Shown here: positions 16,008-23,951 of the stretch, piece by piece | How positions within the stretch are numbered: the first letter of the stretch is position 1 | How the letters are laid out: each line of letters starts with the position of its first letter | Assembly (NCBI RefSeq): GCF_001279695.1 | Contig: NZ_LGDD01000081.1 | Location: 1-64,000 of the forward strand | Direction: 5' to 3' | Length of the DNA: 64,000 nt | Origin: Streptomyces sp. WM6378 | GTDB lineage: Bacteria; Actinomycetota; Actinomycetes; Streptomycetales; Streptomycetaceae | Position numbers and translations under genes: made by a program | The notes under the pieces: generated by a model | What the model was told of the DNA's origin: nothing | The model's input: only the letters and a program-made list of their open reading frames with translations | Database searches by the model: none

Positions 16008-16250
16008 ATGGCACCCCAGGGCTACGCCACCTTCTCGGCGATCTTCGCCGTGGCGGGAATCGGACATCTCCTCACCGCAGCGAACCGGTGGACGGGCGCG
16101 CGACGGCACGCCGCCCACTACACGGCTCCGGAGATCAGCGCCCCCTTTGCCACCCGCCGCGCCCGGATGACGTTCCACTTCATGCTGGCCGCGGGCGTCT
16201 TCTACGCGCTCGCGGGCATCTGGCTGGGCTGGCGCGCCTCGAGCGGCTGA
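16008..16250 (+). CDS. small membrane protein
   Basis: An 80-residue protein with two hydrophobic segments: TFSAIFAVAGIGHLLTAAN and MTFHFMLAAGVFYALAGIWL, joined by a basic stretch (RWTGARRHAAHY) and ending in a positive tail. There is no known family. It converges with the next gene, with a 49-bp overlap of the 3' ends. Confidence 0.55.
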   Translation: MAPQGYATFSAIFAVAGIGHLLTAANRWTGARRHAAHYTAPEISAPFATRRARMTFHFMLAAGVFYALAGIWLGWRASSG

Positions 16251-16609
16251 GCTTCTGCCATCTCCCGACGTCCCGTCCGGTACGCCGCCATCAGCTCGGC
16301 CACGGGTTTACTGGTGAAGCCATCGGCCTCCTCCAGCGCCGCGAGCGGCAGCGGATCGTCGGGGGCGTAGCCGAGGGCCGGCTGCCCGGTGAGGTGCTCG
16401 CACAGTGCGTCCAGGCGCTCCATGAGGGCGGCGTGACGTTGTTGTTCCGCGGTCATGTCCTGCCACCAGTGCCAGCGCTGCGCGGCGTCGTCCGGCCGGG
16501 CGGGCAGCGCACGGCGCAGGGCTTCGGCCCGGTCCGCGAGTGCCTCCCCCACCGGCAGGCGCAGCGCGGCGGTCAGGCTGTCCGATGCGGACTCCACGGT
16601 GGTGGTCAT
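16202..16609 (-). CDS. hypothetical protein
   Basis: A 135-residue soluble, helix-rich protein beginning MTTTVESASDSLTAALRLPV, with RWHWWQDMTAEQQRHAALME in the middle. The start at 16609 has no strong ribosome site, so the true start could be slightly upstream. Third-position G/C bias is strong. It overlaps the 3' end of the small membrane-protein gene on the other strand. No family recognised. Confidence 0.55.
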   Translation of the reverse strand: MTTTVESASDSLTAALRLPVGEALADRAEALRRALPARPDDAAQRWHWWQDMTAEQQRHAALMERLDALCEHLTGQPALGYAPDDPLPLAALEEADGFTSKPVAELMAAYRTGRREMAEAQPLEARQPSQMPASA

Positions 16610-16829
16610 GCCGTTACGGTCGCACTCGGCACTGACATCGCGCGGGATCCGAGCGCCGGGTGGGCCGTCTGTGCACTGGAGTGCGCCCGGTCGGCTCAGC
16701 TGGACCTGTCGTCCACGGCACGGCGGACGGCCGATGCGGGTCCGGGGCGCGGTGATCGTGGGCACGGTCCGATGGTGGTCAGGCTGGCGGGTGCTGGGGC
16801 GGCGGTCCCTTCGGCGGAAGTCGGGGTCG

Positions 16830-17018
16830 TCACCGGGCGCGGGCGGTGGCGTAGGTCGCGTAGCGGGCCGCGTTCGGCGAGCGCTGCAGCGGGGCGTCGG
16901 CGACCTTCTCGAAGCCGCCGCCGTACTGCGTGACGACGTCGCCGAGGATGTTGGCGAGGTTCTCGGCGACCTCGACGTCCGCCTTCGAGGCGGACGACTG
17001 GGTGCGCGCCGAGGCCAT
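16830..17018 (-). CDS. small hypothetical protein
   Basis: A 62-residue reading frame with almost every codon ending in G or C: ASKADVEVAENLANILGDVV, then TQYGGGFEKVADAPLQRSPN. It reads as a genuine protein rather than an antisense shadow. The only visible ATG (17016-17018) sits in a CATG palindrome that is also the first possible ATG of the plus-strand frame, so the two frames back onto each other exactly. It has no ribosome site, so it may be the intact C-terminal part of a gene that lost its start at a junction. Confidence 0.5.
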   Translation of the reverse strand: MASARTQSSASKADVEVAENLANILGDVVTQYGGGFEKVADAPLQRSPNAARYATYATARAR

Positions 17019-17214
17019 GCCGTCGGAGGAGGAGATCCGCCGGGTGCGTCGGCTGATCGCCCGGGTCAAGGCGGACCTGGACGATCTCACCGACGAGGAG
17101 CGGGCCCAGATCCAGCAAGCTGTCTCGGTCATCCGCCGCGGGCGGTCCCTGATGTTGGGGATGCCCGGCATCGGCCAGCCCCTGCCCGACGTTCGACCGA
17201 GGCGGCGCGCATGA
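17017..17214 (+). pseudogene. C-terminal remnant upstream of TnpC-like gene
   Basis: A 65-residue frame (MPSEEEIRRVRRLIARVKAD, then LDDLTDEERAQIQQAVSVIR) that ends in an ATGA overlap with the DUF6262 gene. It is highly charged and helical with strong codon bias. In Tn554-type elements the gene directly before tnpC encodes a tyrosine recombinase, and this piece is in the right place to be that protein's C-terminal tail. No catalytic R-H-R-Y residues are present. It could instead be an intact small ORF. Confidence 0.45.
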
Positions 17215-17774
17215 GCACCGCGATGAGCGCGGGACGCAAGGCCGACGCAGACCGACGCCGTCAGCGTGTCGTGAAGGCGATCAGCGCTGCCGCGCAGAAG
17301 GGGAGCCGCATCACGGTCTCGGGCATCGCCCGCCAGGCGGGGGTGGACCGGACCTTCCTGTACCGGCACCGGGATCTGCTCGCCCTGGTCCACACGGCCG
17401 AACTCGAGCCGGCTGCGCAAGACCCGGCCTCCGGTGCGTCTGCGGTGAGCAGGGCCTCGCTCCGGTCCGATCTCGCGAACGCGCAGTCCCGCAACGTGCG
17501 CCTCGCCGCCCTAATCCAGCAGTTGGAGCGGCGCCTGTCCCAAGAGCTCGGTGAGCAGGCCTGGCGCGAGTCGCGACTCGGCGCGCCCACCGACATCGAG
17601 GAGCTGCAGCGGACGATCACCCGTCTTGAACAGCGCAACGTCGAGCTGACCGAGGCCCTGCAGGAGAGCCAGGCCGATCTATCGGCGGCCAGGGAAGCCA
17701 ACCGTGAGCTGACCCGCGCAATCAACCAGCGCGGGCAGCAGGCGGGATCAGGCCCGCCTGCAGGTCCGCAGTGA
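17211..17774 (+). CDS. DUF6262 / TnpC-like protein
   Basis: A 187-residue protein with a TetR-like N-terminal helix-turn-helix (RRQRVVKAISAAAQKGSRIT, then VSGIARQAGVDRTFLYRHRD) and a long C-terminal coiled coil (IEELQRTITRLEQRNVELTE, ALQESQADLSAAREANRELT). This architecture matches DUF6262, the third protein of Tn554-like integrating elements carrying two tyrosine recombinases. The recombinases themselves are absent except for a possible tail just upstream, so this is probably a stranded marker of a decayed mobile element. Confidence 0.7.
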   Translation: MSTAMSAGRKADADRRRQRVVKAISAAAQKGSRITVSGIARQAGVDRTFLYRHRDLLALVHTAELEPAAQDPASGASAVSRASLRSDLANAQSRNVRLAALIQQLERRLSQELGEQAWRESRLGAPTDIEELQRTITRLEQRNVELTEALQESQADLSAAREANRELTRAINQRGQQAGSGPPAGPQ

Positions 17775-18060
17775 CGCCGGTGAGGATGCTGAGGGCTACT
17801 CCTCGGCATCCTCGTCCGGGGGCAGGTAGTCCGCGAGGGTCGGTTACGGCTTGCCCTGCTCAGCGACGGAGGCTTCCCAGGGAGAGAGTGGGGACCAAAG
17901 AGGTGGAGCGCGGGGAAGTGCGCGAGTTCGCAGAATCCTCCATGGGGCGGAACCCGCGCAGGAGTCTCTGAATTTGGGCTCTGGAGGGGCGAGTTCGGTG
18001 ACCGTCGGCGCCGCTACTGGCGCTGTCCGGCTCCGAGGGGAGCTGTCCGAGGACCGGTGA

Positions 18061-19113
18061 CTATTGTCCCGTCTCTACACGGTCTCCGTGGGCGACCAGC
18101 AGCCGTTCGCCAGCGGGCGGCCGCTGGGTGAAGTCGCCGCGGGGAAAGCCTTCGATCCAGAGAGGCCGGTGCTCGTCGATGCTGGCGTAGTACTGGTTGC
18201 GCCAGTGCCCGCGGACCCAGTGGCCGGCGGGCGTGCGGCCTTCGGCGGCTGCGCGTGCTGCGGAGAGTTCGTGGGCGGCGGCCTCGGGGCGGCGCAGGGC
18301 GATGCGGCGGAAGCTCTCGGGGCGGATCTTCGCGTTGCGTGCGATGGCGCGCACCGATTGGTGGATCTTCGGGGAGTCCTCGCGGGTCAGGGGCTGTTTG
18401 GCGAGCGCGGACAGGGCTCTGAGTATGGAGATGCAGTGGGTGCCCGCGTGCGCGGGCTTGTCCCACGGCACGAAGTAGGCGAGCTGCGGGAAGAGCGCGG
18501 TGACCTGCACCGTGACGCCGTTGACGTCGTACGCCCCGGATGGTGTGCGGATCCAGGTGAAGGCGTTGACTCCGTCGTCCACGCACGCCCAGGTGATGGC
18601 GGTGGCCGGCGGCTGGTCCGGGAACAGAGGTGCGAAGGCGGTGGATGGGACGGGCTTGGCGAAGAACAGGAAGCCGATGGGGGCGAGGAACTCGTCGCGC
18701 CGCACGCACTGCTTCGGGAAGGTTTGGGCGGCGGCCGTCACCATGTCGCACATGGCTGCATCCGCGTAGATGGTGTCGGCGTTCTGCCATGTCTCCAGCG
18801 GGATCAGGTCGTCCGAGGTGAAGAGCTCCATCCTTTCCTCGAGCGAGGCGGTTGGCCACTTCTCGGGCCACACGCCCGGCCCGTACTCGGGGAGGCCGTC
18901 GGCGGCCAGGTAGCGAATCCACTGATCGGAGTCGAACCAGCCGGTCAGTGATGCTTTGAGGCGGATCGCGTCGGCCGGCGTCACGCTCCGGGCAGCGTGA
19001 GAGTGGAGCCGAGCGCGGAACTCCGCTGCGCCGCCGGGTGAGTTCGCGCGGGTTGCTCGCGCACGGCCGTTCTTCAGTCGCTTCGTCCTGGTGACCGCGT
19101 GGCGTTGGGTCAC
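18061..19113 (-). CDS. uncharacterised two-domain protein (family A)
   Basis: A 350-residue protein; GTG at 19113 overlaps the stop of the gene upstream (GTGA). The middle has NADTIYADAAMCDMVTAAAQ, then LAPIGFLFFAKPVPSTAFAP, which matches the pattern Y-x-D-x-x-M ... P-x-G-x-L-F-F-x-x-P also seen in the proteins at 19637 and 23952. The C-terminal tail has the GHWVRGHWRNQYYASIDEHR block, a basic H-W-x-x-x-x-x-R-x-Q/S motif common in streptomycete plasmid-type proteins. No catalytic motif recognised. Coupled to the helix-turn-helix gene at 19110-19550. Confidence 0.65.
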   Translation of the reverse strand: MTQRHAVTRTKRLKNGRARATRANSPGGAAEFRARLHSHAARSVTPADAIRLKASLTGWFDSDQWIRYLAADGLPEYGPGVWPEKWPTASLEERMELFTSDDLIPLETWQNADTIYADAAMCDMVTAAAQTFPKQCVRRDEFLAPIGFLFFAKPVPSTAFAPLFPDQPPATAITWACVDDGVNAFTWIRTPSGAYDVNGVTVQVTALFPQLAYFVPWDKPAHAGTHCISILRALSALAKQPLTREDSPKIHQSVRAIARNAKIRPESFRRIALRRPEAAAHELSAARAAAEGRTPAGHWVRGHWRNQYYASIDEHRPLWIEGFPRGDFTQRPPAGERLLVAHGDRVETGQ

Positions 19114-19550
19114 GATGTGCTCTGCCCGTCGGCCGGGTCGTCTGGTGGGGTTGCCCGCCAGTCCTCCCGGGTGGTGCGGCCGAGGGCCTGCTCCACGGCC
19201 GCGACTTCGCCGTGGCCGTAGGCGGTGCGGATCCCGGAGATGGACATGCCGGAGGCGGCAGCGAGGTCGGCGAGCTTGTAGGGGCGGGGGCGGGCGAACT
19301 CCCGTCCGTAGGCGATCAGTCGGCGGATCTCGTCCTCGGCCTGCGACTTGCGGTAGTGGGCCATGCCGATCGCCGAGAGCAGCGGCTCGTGCTCCTCCCA
19401 GTCCGCGAGAGCGGCGGCTTCGAGGTTGTGGATCATCGCCTCCCGTTCGGTCTGGACGGCGTGGCAGACGTCGTTGAACACATCGTCGGGCACGTCCCCG
19501 GGAGCAGGCATCGGGTGGCAGATCGCAGCGATGTCGGTAAGTACGTTCAT
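19110..19550 (-). CDS. small helix-turn-helix protein
   Basis: A 146-residue protein starting at ATG 19550. The C-terminal half contains YKLADLAAASGMSISGIRTA, a helix-turn-helix of the homeodomain-like kind, preceded by a helical region (IRRLIAYGREFARPRP). Its start lies 11 bp from a 54-bp inverted repeat carrying two TTGCG-N5-CGCAA palindromes, a natural operator for autoregulation. It is coupled by GTGA to the family A gene downstream, suggesting the two function together. Confidence 0.65.
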   Translation of the reverse strand: MNVLTDIAAICHPMPAPGDVPDDVFNDVCHAVQTEREAMIHNLEAAALADWEEHEPLLSAIGMAHYRKSQAEDEIRRLIAYGREFARPRPYKLADLAAASGMSISGIRTAYGHGEVAAVEQALGRTTREDWRATPPDDPADGQSTS

Positions 19551-19560
19551 GACGAACAGC

Positions 19561-19614
19561 ATCCCAGAAATTGCGATGAACGCAACGGGTTGCGCTCATC
19601 GCAATTTCTGGGAT
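19561..19614. promoter_or_regulatory. 54-bp inverted repeat with two TTGCG-N5-CGCAA sites
   Basis: Arms of 26 bp (19561-19586 and 19589-19614, 25 of 26 matching) flank a GG centre. Inside are two 15-bp palindromes, TTGCGATGAACGCAA (19571-19585) and TTGCGCTCATCGCAA (19590-19604), 19 bp apart centre to centre, about two helical turns. It sits between the stop of the upstream gene (19637) and the start of the helix-turn-helix gene (19550). A paired-dimer operator is the best reading; it could also act as a terminator for the upstream gene. Confidence 0.65.
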
Positions 19615-19636
19615 GGTCGCGCTGCAGGGCGGATTG

Positions 19637-20641
19637 TCAGCGGCGCAGCACGTTGACGACCCGCTCTCTGCCCAGGATGGGGGCGTTCTCGCACCCTGCG
19701 GGGGTGACCAGGTACGGGCCGACCCACCTGCGGGAGCGGCCGGTTGGGTCGTTCCGGTCGGGATAGGTGCGCCGGTGCGGACGGACGAACCATTGGTGGC
19801 GGTAGACGCGGCTGGCGGTGTCCTGGGCCCCTCGATCGTCCTCGGGGGCGGGGCGGATGGACTGGCGCAGGGTGACGTAGCGGACCGTCGCGTCGGGGCG
19901 CTCCGCGTTCATCCGGCGGAGCCGCTTGCGGGCCGCCGAGTCGGGTCGCACATCCTCGGCCTGCCGTAGGCCGCGGCGGGCGTCAGCGGGCTGCCGGATG
20001 AGGAGCAGAGTGCCGAGCAGTGTGCGGATCACCTGGAGCGCGTCATTCTCTGTTTCGCGCCGGTCGTCCTCGTCGACGTCCTGGGGTTGCCCTGCGCCAG
20101 AGGGTTTCCATGAACCCGGCAGCTGTTCCCATGGCGTCTCGGTGTTCAGCGGGACTGGGACGGCACAGTTCGCGCTGACAGCGCCGATGATCATGGATTC
20201 GAGGAAGAGGTATTCCATGGTGCCGGCCTTGTCGCGGTGTTCCTCCAGGAGGCGGCGATTGAAGCCCGCGTCGTCCAGGAGCAGGACACGCAGCGACAAT
20301 CCGGCCCGGCACCAGAAGACTGCTCGCGGACTGGTTGACGTCGCTTCGCCCCGGGGCCGAGGGTCGTCCGACCACACCAGGAGTCCCGCGGGGGCCGGGA
20401 GGTCGTCTACGTCGAAGGCGCAGAGGGGCAGGCCCTCGCCGATTTGTCGTGCCAGCCACGTCATCTGATCGTTGACGTAGTACAGTTCGGCGCTCTTCGC
20501 CGCTCGCTGCATCGTCGCCGCGTCGGTGAATCCGTGGATGTCGAATGCCAGGGAGCCGTGTGCCACGTTCTCGTCCGTCCACCGGACCAGGTCCTGGCGG
20601 AGTTCGGGAACATCACAGGCCCGCAGGTGAGTTGTCGCCAC
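19637..20641 (-). CDS. uncharacterised two-domain protein (family A)
   Basis: A 334-residue protein. The N-terminal part contains AKSAELYYVNDQMTWLARQI and DDLPAPAGLLVWSDDPRPRG, matching the Y-x-x-D-x-M and P-x-x-G-L-L-x-F-x-x-P signatures of its neighbours. The C-terminal tail, YRHQWFVRPHRRTYPD then RRWVGPYLVTPAGCENAPIL, is the W-x-V-R-x-H / G-P-x-G-x-P type found at the end of many streptomycete mobile-DNA proteins, where W-V-G-P-Y-L-V-x-P occurs before a final L-R-R. No known catalytic motif. It is upstream of the palindrome and the helix-turn-helix gene. Confidence 0.65.
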   Translation of the reverse strand: MATTHLRACDVPELRQDLVRWTDENVAHGSLAFDIHGFTDAATMQRAAKSAELYYVNDQMTWLARQIGEGLPLCAFDVDDLPAPAGLLVWSDDPRPRGEATSTSPRAVFWCRAGLSLRVLLLDDAGFNRRLLEEHRDKAGTMEYLFLESMIIGAVSANCAVPVPLNTETPWEQLPGSWKPSGAGQPQDVDEDDRRETENDALQVIRTLLGTLLLIRQPADARRGLRQAEDVRPDSAARKRLRRMNAERPDATVRYVTLRQSIRPAPEDDRGAQDTASRVYRHQWFVRPHRRTYPDRNDPTGRSRRWVGPYLVTPAGCENAPILGRERVVNVLRR

Positions 20642-20686
20642 GGCGCTCGAACTTAGCGCAGGCCATGGGGAGTTGTGCTCGTCTCG

Positions 20687-23638
20687 CTACTTTGTGCGGG
20701 GCTCCGGGATGCGGTACACGCGCTGTCCCTGGACGGATCCGAGCGCGGCGTTGACGACGGTGGGCGGGATCCAGGCGTTGCGGTAGGTGCCGTCCCAGTC
20801 GGTGCGGGACCCGATACGGGAGCGGCGCCAGTGTCCGCGCCGTAGGTGAGGGGATAGACGCCGGCCCGTCTCGGTAGCGACGCCGTCCTCCCGTGGAGCA
20901 TCATCGCCGCGCGAGGCGCGGGTGAGGGACAGGACGCGCACGCCGCCGAGGAGCCCTTGGCGTTCTTGCCGGGCGGTGGTTGCGGTCGGGCGCCGGGTGG
21001 GGAGCTCGGTGGGCTCGGGTGTGTTCCACGAGGCCCAGGCCAGAGCGGCCGCCAGATTGGTGACGGTGTCCGCCAGGGTGGACAGGGAGCGCCAACCGGG
21101 CAGGGCGGCGCGCGTGAGGGTGGTGCGGCTGGTGCCGGGGATGCGCAGCAGCCAGATCACCTCGTCGGCGAGCTGCCCGTCTTCGTCGGCGAGCAGGACC
21201 AGGCCGTCGATGAATGCGCCGCGGGCGTAGACGGCGTTCACGACCGGGACCGGGGGCGGCGGTGAGGCCAGATTGATGGCGAGGCCCTGGCCGCGCGTCT
21301 CCGCGGCCGCCACCGCCTCGTCCACGGGCCGTCCGCTGGGAGCCGTCTCGAGGAGGTGGGCGAGGCGGGGGTGCCACAGCCCGCTGCGCGGCTGCAGATG
21401 CAAGGGGGCGCCGAGTGCGAGCAGGCAGGAGCGGAAGGGCAGGCGGATGTCGTCGAGGGCCTCGCCCTGGGGCGGGGTGCTGTCGGCGACGCCGGCACAG
21501 GTGGCGGTGGGGATGTAGAAGGGCACGGCGTCGGCGAGGGCATGGCCGATGCTGGCGCAGGCGGCGCCCAGGCCCGTGCTCGCGTACGCGCGGCTGTCCA
21601 GGGCGATGCCCTCGCCGCGTAGTCCGTTGGCGGAGTCGGCCAGCGCGTTCTGGCCGATCACGGCGCCCAGGGTGAGGGCCCGCAGGGCGATGGCGTCGCC
21701 CGGCGCTGCCGGTTCGGTGCGCTGCTGGGGGTCGCCCCACCGCCCGCCGACCGTGAGGACCCGCATGTCGTGCTCGAAGACGGGGCGCATCGCGGCGTCC
21801 AGGCGGTCGTCGGCCACACCGGGATCCGCGAAGTCCTTGTTGATGCGGATGGCGACGCCGGTGGTCAGGGCGATCTGGCTGCCGAAGGTTTCCGGGAGTC
21901 CGAAGGGGGTGCGCGCGGGCGGGGCCGGCTTCCCCACGGTGAGTGCGCCCTCGTCGGTGGCGCTGGACAGGTCCGCGTCCACCAGGTCGGACAGCTGGCG
22001 CCAGATCACCGGGCCGTAGATCTGCTCGGCCCGTGCGGTGTACTCGGGGGTGGGGGTACCGACCGCCAGACGGCGCAGGGTGGCAGCATCGTAGGTCTTG
22101 AGGGCCTTGGCCATGCCAGCCGGCGGCCCGCAGAACTCCAGCAGCCGTTCACCGGCGCCGTGTTCGTCCAGTCGGTCCTCGGCGCGGTTGAACTCCATCC
22201 AGACACCCATGATGTGGCTGAGCGACGGAGTGTCGCGCGGGCCAAGGACCGGCAGCGCGTCTCCGTGCCAGCTGATCGGCTGGCCGTCGTGGACAAGCTG
22301 GAGATGGTCGTGCATGTTGACCAGGCCGTCGAGTCGGGCCGCCACCCAGTCGATGCGCCACCGCACCGGCTCCGTCTCCCCCGTTGCAGCCAGCGGCGTA
22401 CCGTCGAGCAGGGTCACCGGGCAGTGCGGCGCCTGCAGGAGTCCGATGGTCTGCTCGCGCACCTGCTCCCACGGCAGCGTGAGCTCGGCGGCGAGGCTCT
22501 CCCAGGTCACGGTGATCACCGCGGACCCCAGGTCGTAGGAGCGCTCCAGCAGACATCCTTGAACCGTCGCCCCCTGAACCGCGCCCAGCAGTTCGGCCGG
22601 CGGAGCAGGAGCAGCCGGCGGCAGCGGATTCAACGTCCACTGCCCGTCGGGGCCCACCTCGATGAGACCGGCCGTCACCAGGGTGCCCAGCAGGCGGCGC
22701 AGCGTTGTCGGCTCACCGGATTCGAGGACCGTGGCACACCAGACGCGGCGCAGCTCGGTGTCCGGCGGCGGTGTCAGCGCCGCCGTCTCCTCCATTACCC
22801 ACACCGAGGCGTCCCAGCCGCCGTAGCGCGAGACGAACTGGGCGATGGCACCGACCGAGTTCCCCAGCACCCGCGGGTCTCCCCGCACCCCCTCGCGCTC
22901 GAGCTCGGCAATACAGGCGAGCAACCAGGATGCGGCACGCGGCAGGACCGCGCCCCAGCCCTGGAGCACGAAGGGCTTGGCCCAGATGTGGTGATCCTCA
23001 TTGAACAGGCCCTCAACCAGACGCGGTTCGCCCATGGGCTCCGCTGGCCCGTGATCAGCCGGCTCATCACGGTCCCAGTGCGGCGCTGCACCGGATTCGG
23101 GTTCGGGGGCAGGCCAGTCGGCGAGCAGCGCACCGCGGGCGGCGGCGAGTCCGGACGCCGACGAGGGGGCCAGAACGCCGCGGGCGGCCTCGCGACCGCG
23201 GATCGCATCCACGTTCTCCGCATCGGTGACCAGCAGCAGTGCACCCTCGGCCATGCAGTCGAGCAGATCCTCATCTCGCCACGGGTCGAGGACGACCGAC
23301 ACGAGCTCCCGGCCGTTCGGCAGGGACAAGACCGCGACGAGATGCCCGCCCTCGTCCGACCCGCGAAAGTCCCAGCGCACCTGGGCATCGGTCGGTCCGG
23401 CCTCGGCCGGCAGCCACTCACCGCCATCTTCCGGCGGATCCACCACCATCACGGCCATGGGGTGTGGATCGCCCTTGAGCTGCATCACCTTTACTTCACG
23501 GAGCGCCGCCAGCTCACCGCTCGGAGACCATGCGGGGTACCCGCGGGTGAAAAGTACCGACGACTCCTTGCCCCCGCCCGAACGGCCCGCGCCCACCTGC
23601 TTATTACGGTCCCGCTTCCCGCGGCTCGCCTTGCCCAT
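20687..23638 (-). CDS. large uncharacterised protein with family A tail
   Basis: A 983-residue protein; I choose ATG 23638 (MGKASRGKRDRNKQVG, a basic start common in actinobacterial proteins) because the longer frame upstream is not coding-like. There are no membrane segments. Long stretches are recognisably globular (VEGLFNEDHHIWAKPFVLQG; VFEHDMRVLTVGGRWGDPQQ) but without a family I know. The last 70 residues, HLRRGHWRRSRIGSRTDWDG then AWIPPTVVNAAL and RVYRIPEP, carry the same basic C-terminal module as the proteins at 18061 and 19637. It is divergent from the 23952 gene across an inverted-repeat region. Confidence 0.65.
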   Translation of the reverse strand: MGKASRGKRDRNKQVGAGRSGGGKESSVLFTRGYPAWSPSGELAALREVKVMQLKGDPHPMAVMVVDPPEDGGEWLPAEAGPTDAQVRWDFRGSDEGGHLVAVLSLPNGRELVSVVLDPWRDEDLLDCMAEGALLLVTDAENVDAIRGREAARGVLAPSSASGLAAARGALLADWPAPEPESGAAPHWDRDEPADHGPAEPMGEPRLVEGLFNEDHHIWAKPFVLQGWGAVLPRAASWLLACIAELEREGVRGDPRVLGNSVGAIAQFVSRYGGWDASVWVMEETAALTPPPDTELRRVWCATVLESGEPTTLRRLLGTLVTAGLIEVGPDGQWTLNPLPPAAPAPPAELLGAVQGATVQGCLLERSYDLGSAVITVTWESLAAELTLPWEQVREQTIGLLQAPHCPVTLLDGTPLAATGETEPVRWRIDWVAARLDGLVNMHDHLQLVHDGQPISWHGDALPVLGPRDTPSLSHIMGVWMEFNRAEDRLDEHGAGERLLEFCGPPAGMAKALKTYDAATLRRLAVGTPTPEYTARAEQIYGPVIWRQLSDLVDADLSSATDEGALTVGKPAPPARTPFGLPETFGSQIALTTGVAIRINKDFADPGVADDRLDAAMRPVFEHDMRVLTVGGRWGDPQQRTEPAAPGDAIALRALTLGAVIGQNALADSANGLRGEGIALDSRAYASTGLGAACASIGHALADAVPFYIPTATCAGVADSTPPQGEALDDIRLPFRSCLLALGAPLHLQPRSGLWHPRLAHLLETAPSGRPVDEAVAAAETRGQGLAINLASPPPPVPVVNAVYARGAFIDGLVLLADEDGQLADEVIWLLRIPGTSRTTLTRAALPGWRSLSTLADTVTNLAAALAWASWNTPEPTELPTRRPTATTARQERQGLLGGVRVLSLTRASRGDDAPREDGVATETGRRLSPHLRRGHWRRSRIGSRTDWDGTYRNAWIPPTVVNAALGSVQGQRVYRIPEPRTK

Positions 23639-23823
23639 AGCGCCCGAGCATAGAGGCCTCCTCGCACCCAAGACGCCACGTCTTGACAGACCCGGCAGTG
23701 CCCTGCATCCCGTGGTGTACCTGTCGGAAGGCCTCGATCCAACCGCAGTTCGTGAACCGGCCCCGGCCCGGGTAGGGCCCTGCGCCCGAGCGATTCCGGA
23801 CAGGGCCTTACCACACGAAGCCT

Positions 23824-23907
23824 CGTTCGAGTGGATTTCCGCACTGCCGTCTTCCGTGAGCGCAGCGTGGTGGCAGCATGCGGAAATCAGGTGGTTCCGC
23901 TCGAACG
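23824..23907. promoter_or_regulatory. nested inverted repeat in divergent promoter
   Basis: Outer arms CGTTCGAG / CTCGAACG (23824-23831, 23900-23907) and inner arms GATTTCCGCA / TGCGGAAATC (23834-23843, 23879-23888), with CTGCC / GGCAG further in. It lies in the 313-bp gap between two divergent family A genes, the rest of which shows nothing. It is most likely an operator for a shared regulator, and may extrude as a cruciform. Confidence 0.5.
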
Positions 23908-23951
23908 CGGAATCCTGGGAGCGCACGGTTCACGGTCTGGGGAGATCTCGG

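Noticed and set aside
16930..17016. Upstream extension of the TnpC-partner frame
   Set aside because: The extension (MTTSPRMLARFSATSTSAF) lies antisense to a well-biased small frame and lacks a ribosome site.
20687..23926. Upstream extension of the large family protein
   Set aside because: The added codons are not coding-like and overlap the divergent promoter repeat. MGKASRG at 23638 is the likely start.
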